In this document: positions 23,759 through 31,496 of the stretch, one piece after another
Layout of the letters: each line of letters starts with the position of its first letter
How positions within the stretch are numbered: position 1 is the stretch's first letter
The notes under the pieces: generated by a model
Told to the model about the DNA's origin: nothing
Databases searched by the model: none
Seen by the model: the letters and a program-made list of their open reading frames with translations, nothing else
Program-made: the position numbers and the translations under genes
Assembly (NCBI GenBank): GCA_946414435.1
Contig: CAMKOM010000008.1
Coordinates: 1-64,000 of the forward strand
Source: an uncultured Bacteroidota bacterium
GTDB lineage: Bacteria > Bacteroidota > Bacteroidia > Bacteroidales > SZUA-534
Reading direction: 5' to 3'
DNA: 64,000 bases

Positions 23759-24844
23759 CTAACTCCTAACTTCCGCATCCTTCTTCGGGAAAAGCAGCGA
23801 GAGCACAATGCTCAGCGTGATGATCCCCAGAATGACATAGAGCGAGTGCACCGAGCTGAAGCCAATCTCGTCGAGCCAATGATGGAAAAGCAGCTTGGCG
23901 CCCACAAAGAGCAGCAGCACGGCAACGCCCTGTTTCAGATAGCAGAACTTGTCCACTGCGCCCGAGAGCATAAAGAACAGCGACCGCAGTCCGATGATTG
24001 CGAAAATGTTCGAGAAGAACACCACGTAAGGGTCGCAAGTGACTGAGAATATGGCGGGTATGCTGTCGAATGCAAAAATCAGGTCGGTGAACTCAATGGT
24101 TATCACCACAATGAGCAGCGGGGTGATGAAGAGTTTGTGCCGATGGTCGCGGATGAAGAAACGGCCGTTCACATAACGCGGATAGACGCTGAAATGCTTC
24201 GACAGGAACTTCACCAGCTTATGGTCGCGCGGGTCGGTATTGGCATTGTCGTCTTCCTTCTTGAAGAACATTTTCACGCCCATATAAGCCAGATAAGCGC
24301 CGAAAACAAGCAGAATCCAGTTGAATTTCTGAATGAGCGTCGAACCAAGGAAGATGAACGAGAACCGCAGGATGATGGCGCCCAGAATGCCCCAGAAAAG
24401 CACCGATTTGTAATCTTTCTTGCGCACGCCGAAGCCCGTGAGCAGCATCAGCATCACAAAAAGATTGTCGATTGAGAGCGTCTCTTCAATCAGGTATCCC
24501 GAAAGGAAATCAATCGACATACTGTGCTGATATTGGCTGACGGCCGACTCGATGGTGAGTCCGTTGGCCATTGCCTGCTCAAGCGGCAGCCCGTCGTACT
24601 TGAAACTCAGGCCGTATTTCTGCGTCACGTGCAGCAGCTCGTCGAACGTGTCGATGCCGTGGACCAGATGGCCGTCGAACCTGAGAAACAGGAAGAATCC
24701 GAGCGCCAGCGTCACCCAAACCACCGTCCACACCGATGCTTCCTTGATGCTGACCACGTGGTGGCCGCGCCCGACAAACAGCAGGTCGAACATCAGCACG
24801 CCAATTATAAACGCTATGAAAATCAGTAGAAAAATGTTGTCCAT
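23759..24844 (-). CDS. TerC/Alx family integral membrane protein
   Basis: A 361-residue membrane protein with about nine hydrophobic segments. TerC marks are EETLSIDNLFVMLMLL and IEFTDLIFAFDSIPAIFS, whose acidic residues lie in the membrane. Alx/TerC proteins export Mn2+ or protect metal loading of exported proteins; the older tellurium label is historical. It directly follows the heptose-epimerase gene (3 bases), so it is co-transcribed with it and no riboswitch of its own is possible there. Confidence 0.9.
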   Translation of the reverse strand: MDNIFLLIFIAFIIGVLMFDLLFVGRGHHVVSIKEASVWTVVWVTLALGFFLFLRFDGHLVHGIDTFDELLHVTQKYGLSFKYDGLPLEQAMANGLTIESAVSQYQHSMSIDFLSGYLIEETLSIDNLFVMLMLLTGFGVRKKDYKSVLFWGILGAIILRFSFIFLGSTLIQKFNWILLVFGAYLAYMGVKMFFKKEDDNANTDPRDHKLVKFLSKHFSVYPRYVNGRFFIRDHRHKLFITPLLIVVITIEFTDLIFAFDSIPAIFSVTCDPYVVFFSNIFAIIGLRSLFFMLSGAVDKFCYLKQGVAVLLLFVGAKLLFHHWLDEIGFSSVHSLYVILGIITLSIVLSLLFPKKDAEVRS

Positions 24845-24847
24845 CGG

Positions 24848-25813
24848 TTAGTAGTATTTGTTGGGAATCAGATAGTTCTTAACGTAGTCGGCCACACCGT
24901 CTTCGAGCGAGTAGAACGGCCGGTCGTAGCCGATAGAGCGCAGTTTGCTCATATTGGCTTCGGTAAAATATTGATACTTGTCGCGGATGTCCATCGGCAT
25001 ATCGATGTACTCGATGTTCGGCTCAAGTCCCATACCGCGGAAAGTGTTGATTGTCAGGTCGGCGAAGGTGCGGCCCTTGCCCGTGCCCACATTGTAGAGC
25101 CCCGAGTCGCGGCGGTGGTGCATCAGAAACATCATCACTTCGCAAAGGTCTTTCACATAGACGAAATCGCGCGTCTGTCCGCCATCGGCATACTGCGGAT
25201 TGTGCGATTTGAAAAGCTTCATCTTGCCCGTTTCCTGAATCTGATGGAAAGCGTGCAGAATGACCGACGCCATCCGGCCCTTGTGGTACTCGTTGGGGCC
25301 GTACACGTTGAAGAATTTCAGACCGGCCCAGAAGAACGGCTTGCGTTCCTGCTGCAGCGCCCACTTGTCGAAATCGTTCTTCGACTCGCCGTAAAGGTTC
25401 ATCGGTTTCAGTTTGTAGATGACATCGTGGTTATCGTCGAACCCAAACTCGCCCATTCCGTAAGTGGCTGCCGACGAAGCATATACAATCGGCAGGCCGT
25501 ACTCAACGCATTTTGTCCAAAGGGTTTTGGTGTAGTTCAGATTGAGCGTGTCGTAAACTTCCTTCGGGAAGCCCGTTGTGGCCGAGCGAGCGCCAAGATG
25601 GAAGATGAATTCCACAAAGCGGTGGTTGGCGTCGAGCCAGTCGAAAAACTGCATACGGTCAACTTTCGCAGTGAACCGTTTGCCTTCGAAATTCTTGTTT
25701 TTCTCGCTGTTGCTGAAATCGTCGACCAGCACAATGTCATTAAAATTGTCGGCGTTGAGGCGGCTCACCACGCAACTGCCGATGAAGCCCGCGGCTCCCG
25801 TAACTACTATCAT
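24848..25813 (-). CDS. rfaD: ADP-L-glycero-D-manno-heptose 6-epimerase
   Basis: Short-chain dehydrogenase that forms the L,D-heptose donor for lipopolysaccharide core. Shown by the Rossmann GAAGFIGSCVV, HLGARSATT, catalytic YGESKNDFDKW (Tyr-x-x-x-Lys) and KFFNVYGPNEYHKGRMASV, typical of HldD/RfaD. Length 321 is normal. No other heptose genes (hldE, gmhB, waaC) are in the window. Transcribed with TerC downstream. Confidence 0.9.
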   Translation of the reverse strand: MIVVTGAAGFIGSCVVSRLNADNFNDIVLVDDFSNSEKNKNFEGKRFTAKVDRMQFFDWLDANHRFVEFIFHLGARSATTGFPKEVYDTLNLNYTKTLWTKCVEYGLPIVYASSAATYGMGEFGFDDNHDVIYKLKPMNLYGESKNDFDKWALQQERKPFFWAGLKFFNVYGPNEYHKGRMASVILHAFHQIQETGKMKLFKSHNPQYADGGQTRDFVYVKDLCEVMMFLMHHRRDSGLYNVGTGKGRTFADLTINTFRGMGLEPNIEYIDMPMDIRDKYQYFTEANMSKLRSIGYDRPFYSLEDGVADYVKNYLIPNKYY

Positions 25814-25975
25814 CTCTGCGTCGTTTTAGAATCGGACTGCAAGTTTACGATTTTTTTTGGGGAATCAGTTGGCCGATTATCCTATTCGGCCATTCAGCCG
25901 TCAAATTCAGTCAAACATCGATAAACAATATGCTATCCGCAAAAAAATCGCATCTTTATAGCAAATTTTCGAGCT

Positions 25976-26668
25976 ATGAAAAGATTGTTAGTTGTTTTAG
26001 CAATGCTGCCGTTTGCCGCAATGTCGCAAAATGGTGGCCAAGGAGTGCCGTTCAACGGCGTGATTGTTGATGTCAACAACAATCCCGTGAAGCGGGCGCG
26101 CATCTACGTAACAGACGAAAACCGCTATGCGCAGTCGGATAAGCAGGGGCGCTTCGGTCTCACTGATGTGAATCCAACCGACACACTGCACGTCAAATAC
26201 CGCAACGAGCTGTATGTGATACCCGTTGACGGGCTCAAGAGCATACGCATCCGCCTTGCCGACCAGTCGCAGTACACAGCCGCTGGCGACGATCAGCTTG
26301 TGAGCATAGGCTACGATTATGTGAAGACTCGTGAACAGTTCACCGCCGGCTCGTCAATCACAGGTGATGACCTTGTGAAAACTGGCCGTCACGACCTTGT
26401 TGAGGCTTTGCAAGGGTTGGTTCCGGGGTTGCGAATCACTCGCGGCGAATATGGCGAGGGCTCGCAGGCCAACATCCGCAACTCGGCTTCGCTCAACGGC
26501 AACACCAATGCTTTATATGTTGTTGATGGTGTGATAGTTGAGTCGCTGTTTGGCATCAATGTCTATGCTGTTGACCATGTTGAGATTCTGAAAGAGGCCA
26601 ACATTTATGGCGCACAAGGCGGAAACGGTGCTATTGTGGTTTACACCAAACGAGGCGGTAACAAATAG
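25976..26668 (+). CDS. TonB-dependent receptor plug protein lacking a barrel
   Basis: A 230-residue exported protein: signal peptide MKRLLVVLAMLPFAAMSQ; a CarboxypepD_reg-like beta domain (FNGVIVDVNNNPVKRARIYV, about 25-95); then a TonB plug (about 115-228) with LVEALQGLVPGLRI, SLNGNTNALYVVDGVIVE and the terminal EANIYGAQGGNGAIVVYTKRG. A complete SusC-type receptor would continue for 600-800 residues as a barrel; here a TAG stop follows directly and there is no barrel remnant downstream. It may be a free plug that works with a barrel or with TonB in trans. It converges with sufT. Confidence 0.82.
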   Translation: MKRLLVVLAMLPFAAMSQNGGQGVPFNGVIVDVNNNPVKRARIYVTDENRYAQSDKQGRFGLTDVNPTDTLHVKYRNELYVIPVDGLKSIRIRLADQSQYTAAGDDQLVSIGYDYVKTREQFTAGSSITGDDLVKTGRHDLVEALQGLVPGLRITRGEYGEGSQANIRNSASLNGNTNALYVVDGVIVESLFGINVYAVDHVEILKEANIYGAQGGNGAIVVYTKRGGNK

Positions 26669-26683
26669 AAGGAGAGAATTACT

Positions 26684-26989
26684 CTACAAGAAACCCAAAT
26701 CCATCTTGGCTTCTTCGCTCATCATGTCTTGGTTCCATTCGGGCTCAAACACAAGGTTGATGTTCACCTGATGGATACCCGGCACCGACTCGAGTTTCAT
26801 CCGTACCTCGTCAAGAATCTGGTCGGCAATGGGGCAGCCAGGGGCGGTCAGGGTCATCTCCACATCGAGCACTCCGGCATTCTCTTTCAGGTTGTAAATC
26901 AAGCCTAAATCGTAAACATTCACCGGAATTTCGGGGTCGTAAACGGTTTTCAGTTCGTTGATTATCTTGGTTTCAAGTAGTTGGTCCAT
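26684..26989 (-). CDS. sufT: Metal-sulphur cluster assembly factor (SufT/DUF59)
   Basis: A 101-residue MIP18-family protein that assists iron-sulphur cluster maturation. Key features are VYDPEIPVNVYDLGLIYNL and the conserved Cys52 in LTAPGCPIADQI. It lies 130 bases downstream of sufE on the same strand, the two being separated by word-type repeats. The symbol follows function of the family; PaaD-like relatives are larger. Confidence 0.85.
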   Translation of the reverse strand: MDQLLETKIINELKTVYDPEIPVNVYDLGLIYNLKENAGVLDVEMTLTAPGCPIADQILDEVRMKLESVPGIHQVNINLVFEPEWNQDMMSEEAKMDLGFL

Positions 26990-26992
26990 AAT

Positions 26993-27119
26993 AATTTAGG
27001 AGTTAGGGGTTAGTAAGTTATAAGTTTTAGGAGTTATAAGTTACAAGTTAGGATTTTCGATTGACGATTTTTGATTTATGAATGGTGCGCCCTACACATT
27101 ACTCTTTACACTTAACACT
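26993..27119. repeat. Low-complexity word repeats between sufT and sufE
   Basis: TTTAGGAGTTAGG, TTAGTAAGTTATAAG and CACTTAACACTTTAC words follow one another. The TTAGGAGTTAGG word also occurs, reversed, near 23757. Confidence 0.55.
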
Positions 27120-27545
27120 TTACTCATTACTCCCGCCGAAGGCAATTGCATACATCTTTATCTGCCTGATCATGCTTGCAAGGCCGTTTGAGCGCGTAGG
27201 CGACAGGTTTTCGCGCAAGCCGATAGCATCAATGAAACGAAGGTCGGCATCGATAATATCTTTTGGCGAAAGCCCTGACAAAACCTTGATTAGCAGTGCA
27301 ATAATTCCTTTGGTTATGATGGCGTCGCTATCGGCGCGGAAGGTGATAACACCATTGGCACAAGTGGCCGTGAGCCACACCTGGCTCTGGCAGCCTTTGA
27401 TAAGATTCTGCTCAGTTTTCTCGCTGTCGGGCATCGGCTCCAGTTCCTTCCCCAACTCAATCAGGTACTCATACTTGTCCATCCAGTCGGAAAAAATGCT
27501 GAACTCATCAATTATTTGTTGTTGACGCGATTCTAATTCGTTCAT
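27120..27545 (-). CDS. sufE: Sulphur acceptor SufE
   Basis: Takes persulphide sulphur from SufS and passes it to the SufBCD scaffold. The 141 residues include LIELGKELEPMP, the reactive Cys52 in IKGCQSQVWL and the helix FIDAIGLRENLSPTRSNGL. I start at the ATG at 27543-27545 (MNELESRQQ); the frame is open to 27623 but that extension would begin with TTG and is AT-rich non-family sequence. sufT follows on the same strand. Confidence 0.93.
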   Translation of the reverse strand: MNELESRQQQIIDEFSIFSDWMDKYEYLIELGKELEPMPDSEKTEQNLIKGCQSQVWLTATCANGVITFRADSDAIITKGIIALLIKVLSGLSPKDIIDADLRFIDAIGLRENLSPTRSNGLASMIRQIKMYAIAFGGSNE

Positions 27546-27765
27546 TTTCAATTTGATAATATTTTGTACGTTTTTTCGATTTCGCGTGCAAATATAATTT
27601 TTCTGTGAGGATTCTATTGCCAATCAACAGTAAACGAATTATTCTCTGCGCAGATGCCATATGGAACACAAATTTTTATTCGGTTCATTCTCGCGGCGGT
27701 AAAAATTTAGGCGACAGCAACGTTTTTTTTTGTAATTCTGCGGCAATTTAAAAATCGCTTTAAAA

Positions 27766-28887
27766 ATGAACAAGATTGTACCTATCACATTGTTAACCGG
27801 CTATTTAGGTAGCGGTAAGACAACTCTGCTGAATAAGATTCTGGCCAACAACCAGGGCCTGAAAATTGCTGTGATTGTAAATGACATTGGCGAGATAAAC
27901 GTCGATGCGTCGCTGATTGAGAAGGGCGGCATTGTGAACAAAAAAGACGACAGCCTTGTGGCCTTGAGCAACGGCTGCATTTGCTGCACGCTCAAAACCG
28001 ACCTTATCGACCAGATTACCAGCATCACCAGCACCGGCAAGTTCGACTATATTGTGATTGAGGCCAGCGGCATTTGCGAACCGCTGCCAATTGCGCAGAC
28101 CATTGTGGCCATTGGCGACTATGCCCGCCAGTACAATCAGCCGTCGCCCTGCCGTCTCGACAGCATCGCAACTGTGGTGGATGCCCTGCGAATGGCGCGC
28201 GAGTTTGGCTGCGGCAATCAACTCACCCGCACCAACATCGATGACGAAGACATTGAGAATCTGCTTATTCAGCAAATCGAGTTCTGCAACATCATCATCC
28301 TGAACAAAGTTGCCGAGGTAACGGAAGATGAATTGAAACTTATTCGTGCCGTAATCAAGAAGTTACAGCCATCGGCCGAAATCATCGAGACCAACTACTG
28401 CGAGTTCGATTTCCACAAGATTATGGACGCCCGCCAGTTCGACCTTGAAAAAGCGTCGATGTCGGCAGGCTGGGTTGAGGAGCTTGAGAAAGATGATGAC
28501 GAGCACGAGCACGAAAGCGAGACCGAGGAGTACGGCATCGGAACATACGTTTACTATCGTCGTAAGGGATTCAACTACACCAAGTTCGAGACTTTTGCCA
28601 ACGACCGCTGGCCGGCAAACATCATCCGTAGCAAGGGCATCTGCTACTTCAACGACGATGCCGATATGTCGTATATGTTTGACCAGGCCGGAACGCAGAA
28701 GAAACTTGTGAAGGCGGGGCAGTGGATTTGCACCGCGCCCGAAGAGGAGCAGAAGCAGCTGCTGGCTCAAAGCGCCGAGTTGCGCCACGATTGGGACGAG
28801 CAGTACGGCGACAAGATGATTAAAATCGTCTTTATTGGCCAAAATCTTGACCGCGAAGGACTCAAAGCTGAATTGGACAAACTTTAA
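27766..28887 (+). CDS. CobW/COG0523 family GTPase (zinc metallochaperone type)
   Basis: A 373-residue G3E-family GTPase that delivers metal, most often zinc, to client enzymes. Walker A is GYLGSGKTTLL (residues 12-22), the metal-binding CxCC is at 71-74 (GCICC), and ILNKVAEV is the guanine-specificity loop. A short acidic/histidine stretch (DDDEHEHESETEE, near 242-254) is a likely extra metal site, and the C-terminal CobW_C domain follows. No Zur-type operator was recognised upstream; a strong terminator ends the unit. Confidence 0.9.
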   Translation: MNKIVPITLLTGYLGSGKTTLLNKILANNQGLKIAVIVNDIGEINVDASLIEKGGIVNKKDDSLVALSNGCICCTLKTDLIDQITSITSTGKFDYIVIEASGICEPLPIAQTIVAIGDYARQYNQPSPCRLDSIATVVDALRMAREFGCGNQLTRTNIDDEDIENLLIQQIEFCNIIILNKVAEVTEDELKLIRAVIKKLQPSAEIIETNYCEFDFHKIMDARQFDLEKASMSAGWVEELEKDDDEHEHESETEEYGIGTYVYYRRKGFNYTKFETFANDRWPANIIRSKGICYFNDDADMSYMFDQAGTQKKLVKAGQWICTAPEEEQKQLLAQSAELRHDWDEQYGDKMIKIVFIGQNLDREGLKAELDKL

Positions 28888-28905
28888 AAACAGAGAGTTA
28901 TATAC

Positions 28906-28939
28906 AAAAAAGAGCCGCTTTTGCAGTGGCTCTTTTTTT
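28906..28939 (+). terminator. Intrinsic terminator of the CobW gene
   Basis: AAAAAAGAGCCGC pairs with GTGGCTCTTTTTT around TTTTGCA, with a T run, 20 bases after the stop codon. Confidence 0.9.
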
Positions 28940-28961
28940 GTGGTAACTGGCAGCATTACCC

Positions 28962-29027
28962 AAATTCCGTCAGTCAACTGACTGAATTTAGCCAAATTCG
29001 GTCAGTTAGTTGACCGAATTAACGTTT
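28962..29027. repeat. 66-bp flanking repeat R, left copy
   Basis: Identical base for base to 30188-30253. It holds two related palindromes: AATTC-C-GTCAG-TCAA-CTGAC-T-GAATT and AATTCGGTCA-GTTAGT-TGACCGAATT. It ends 2 bases before the ATPase stop codon, so R and gene are almost fused. Confidence 0.95.
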
Positions 29028-29029
29028 CG

Positions 29030-30160
29030 TTAGATGAATTCAAGATAATTATCTTTCCGAATCACATTGTACTGCGCGTTGGCGTACGCATCGGAAAATG
29101 CCTTCGGGCAAGGCGGATTTTTTTCGCCTTTCTTTATCTCAAATGCCAGAATGTTAGTTTCGTTGGTTTCAACCAGATCAATCTCTTGTTGGTCATAGGT
29201 GCGCCAGAAATAGAACTCACTGTAGTGCCGCTCGTTCAAGTTGCGCTTCATACGCTCACTGACGATGTAGTTTTCCCACAGCCGTCCGTCGTCCTGACGC
29301 AGACTCAGTGGAGAGAAATTGTTAATCACGGCGTTACGGATGCCATTATCGTAGAAGTACCATTTTGCCGATTTAGCCACCTCTTTCCGCAGGTTACGCG
29401 AGAAGCCGCCAACCTTGAAAAGCACATACACTTTGCTGAGCAAATCGAGATAACGCGCAACAGTATTTTTGCTGATAGACAGCTGTTTACCTAATTCATC
29501 AAGCGAGACCTCAGCGCCATTCTGAAAAGCAACAAGCCGCAATAAGTCACGCATTTTGGCTGTGTTTTTTATGCCGTCGACACTCAAAATGTCCTTCAGC
29601 AGATAGGCATCAACAATGTCGCGCAGATACTCTTTCCGTTGTTGGTTGTCGCTCATCAAGGCCACTGTTGGATAGGAGCCGTAAATTAACCGGCTCTCAA
29701 GATTTTGGCGCGTTTGCAGCGCGTTCTCGTTTTGCGACAGCTCGCGCTGCGAAAACGGCGTCAGCAGAAATTGTGTGCTGCGCCCAACAAGTGGCTCCCC
29801 GGCAGCGTTTTTCAAGTCGAACGATGATGAACCGGAAGCTATTATGCGAATGCCCGGAATCTCATCGACAATCAGTTTCAGTTTATTGCCAATGTTGGGG
29901 ATGTTCTGCGCCTCATCGATTGCCAAAAGATCGATATTGCCGAACAGGTTGCGGTAGTTGGCAACTGTTTGCTCGGCCAGCATTGCCTGCGTGTCGTAGT
30001 CCTCACCATTCAGCACCATTTTTCGCCCGGCAAACTCATCAACAAGTTGCATCATCAGGACTGTTTTCCCGACACGGCGAGCTCCAAAAAGCAGCATAAC
30101 CTTGTTTGGCAGCATTCTGTGCTTAATCTCGCTGTATAACAAACGTTTAATTGTCTCCAT
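29030..30160 (-). CDS. AAA ATPase with DUF4143 C-terminal domain (COG1373)
   Basis: A 376-residue ATPase. Walker A is GARRVGKT (26-33), Walker B IDLLAIDEAQ (76-85), with a sensor strand RIIASGSSS. A winged-helix region follows (SLDELGKQLSISKNTVARYLDLL, about 218-240), then DUF4143 with an intact PD-(D/E)XK-like set: Asp328 in EIDLV and Glu341-x-Lys343 in AFEIKKG. Family members are common and often multicopy in Bacteroidota and archaea; their role is unknown. The gene is tightly enclosed by two identical 66-bp repeats, 2 bases beyond its stop and 27 bases before its ATG, between two housekeeping genes. This looks like a recently moved cassette; no transposase is present. Confidence 0.88.
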   Translation of the reverse strand: METIKRLLYSEIKHRMLPNKVMLLFGARRVGKTVLMMQLVDEFAGRKMVLNGEDYDTQAMLAEQTVANYRNLFGNIDLLAIDEAQNIPNIGNKLKLIVDEIPGIRIIASGSSSFDLKNAAGEPLVGRSTQFLLTPFSQRELSQNENALQTRQNLESRLIYGSYPTVALMSDNQQRKEYLRDIVDAYLLKDILSVDGIKNTAKMRDLLRLVAFQNGAEVSLDELGKQLSISKNTVARYLDLLSKVYVLFKVGGFSRNLRKEVAKSAKWYFYDNGIRNAVINNFSPLSLRQDDGRLWENYIVSERMKRNLNERHYSEFYFWRTYDQQEIDLVETNETNILAFEIKKGEKNPPCPKAFSDAYANAQYNVIRKDNYLEFI

Positions 30161-30187
30161 AACAAAAGTTTTGATGCAAATATATAA

Positions 30188-30253
30188 AAATTCCGTCAGT
30201 CAACTGACTGAATTTAGCCAAATTCGGTCAGTTAGTTGACCGAATTAACGTTT
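30188..30253. repeat. 66-bp flanking repeat R, right copy
   Basis: Direct, identical copy of 28962-29027 in the ATPase upstream region, 27 bases from its start codon. It could act as an operator (two dimer-type palindromes) or as the relict of an insertion. Confidence 0.95.
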
Positions 30254-30305
30254 TATGGGGCTAATAATTGAAAAAAGGCTCGCAATACAACCTTTTGACA
30301 TGCTT

Positions 30306-31220
30306 TTATGACCGTTGCTTTTTAAACAGAGCGTTGAACTCGTGCGGAACCTCCGATGTGAATTCCATCACTTCTTTAGTCATCGGGTGGATGAACTCAA
30401 TCTGCTGCGCGTGAAGACACAACCGTCCGCAGGGATCGGTATGGGCGCCGTATTTGCCGTCGCCGGCCACAGGATGCCCGATGTGGCTCATGTGGATGCG
30501 AATCTGATTTTTACGCCCCGTCTCAAGTTCGAGCGCGAGCATTGAGAACTGTCCGTTGGTTTTCAGTACTTTATAATGGGTGATGGCGCGTTTGCCCTTG
30601 CCTTCTTTGGTCACGTGCATCACCATTGTGTATTTATTCTCGTCAATCCAGGTGTCGATGGTGCCTTCGGGCTCGCTGGGGCAGCCTTCGACAATGGCAA
30701 TGTAGCGGCGGCTCTGAACGCTCTCGTTCCACGTTGTGCGCAGGCGGAACTGCACTTCTTCGCTTTTCGCGAAAATCAGTATTCCCGATGTGTCGCGGTC
30801 GATGCGGTGGACGATGAAAATGCATTCGCCTTCGCCCTTGAAGCGCATATAGGCGTCGAGATAGTTCTGCGCCGTTTGGTAGCGTTCGCTCTCGTTGCCC
30901 ACGGTGAGCAGTCCCGTCTCTTTCTTCACCACAATCAGCCACTTGTCTTCCCAAATGATTCTCAATCCTTTAGGCATCGGAAACACCAGGTCGGGCTTTT
31001 TGCCGATGAAGAGCGTCTGCCCCGCTTTTAGTTTGTCGGTGAGTTGGCGCAAAACAACGCCGTCGGCTGTGATGGCGCCTTTCTGCAGCAGCTGCCGAAT
31101 CGACGTTCGGCTCTTGCCCTGCATAATGCGCCCAAGGAACTCTTCCACCGTCTGGTCCGCCTTGACGGGATAGGAGTTGCCCTTCGGTTCCTGCTTCCGT
31201 GGTTTGTCGTTCATTCGCAT
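30306..31220 (-). CDS. RluA family pseudouridine synthase
   Basis: Converts uridine to pseudouridine in rRNA or tRNA. An S4 RNA-binding domain lies at the N-terminus (SRTSIRQLLQKGAITADG) and the catalytic domain has HRIDRDTSGILIFAKSE, with the catalytic Asp in RDTSG, and ELETGRKNQIRIHMSHIGHPVAGD. The exact target (RluC/RluD/RluA-like) cannot be told by eye. I start at the ATG at 31218-31220 (MRMNDKPRKQEP); two codons on there is another ATG. tRNA-Arg lies just upstream in the same direction. Confidence 0.9.
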   Translation of the reverse strand: MRMNDKPRKQEPKGNSYPVKADQTVEEFLGRIMQGKSRTSIRQLLQKGAITADGVVLRQLTDKLKAGQTLFIGKKPDLVFPMPKGLRIIWEDKWLIVVKKETGLLTVGNESERYQTAQNYLDAYMRFKGEGECIFIVHRIDRDTSGILIFAKSEEVQFRLRTTWNESVQSRRYIAIVEGCPSEPEGTIDTWIDENKYTMVMHVTKEGKGKRAITHYKVLKTNGQFSMLALELETGRKNQIRIHMSHIGHPVAGDGKYGAHTDPCGRLCLHAQQIEFIHPMTKEVMEFTSEVPHEFNALFKKQRS

Positions 31221-31266
31221 AGCCGATAGAAAATAAAAGCCAACCACCTGAAAATGATTGACTTAT

Positions 31267-31341
31267 TGGTACCCCCGCTGAGAATCGAACTCAAATTTAA
31301 AGTTTAGGAAACTTCCGTTCTATCCGTTGAACTACAGGGGC
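31267..31341 (-). tRNA. tRNA-Arg (CCT)
   Basis: The minus strand folds from GCCCCTGTAGTTCAACGG; acceptor GCCCCTG pairs with CGGGGGT, the anticodon loop is TTCCTAA (anticodon CCT), the T-arm has GTTCGATTC. The discriminator is A and CCA is encoded at 31267-31269. Confidence 0.93.
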
Positions 31342-31457
31342 AGAACGGGCGCAAAAGTAGCCAATCAAATTGAATTTGTCAACAATGCAATGCTCAACCT
31401 TTTCGGCAATATCTGATTCACTGCCTGCAGAAGAATAACGCCCGCTTAAAATTTTTG

Positions 31458-31465
31458 TATGTTTG
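31458..31465 (+). promoter_or_regulatory. Putative TAnnTTTG promoter of the envelope cluster
   Basis: TATGTTTG lies 31 bases before the ATG at 31497. Confidence 0.45.
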
Positions 31466-31496
31466 CGAATCGGTTACAGACAATTTCCCGAGGAAA

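Noticed and set aside
28962..30253. Insertion sequence or composite transposon around the ATPase gene.
   Set aside because: There is no transposase, and the flanks are direct, not inverted, repeats; kept as a cassette of unknown kind instead.
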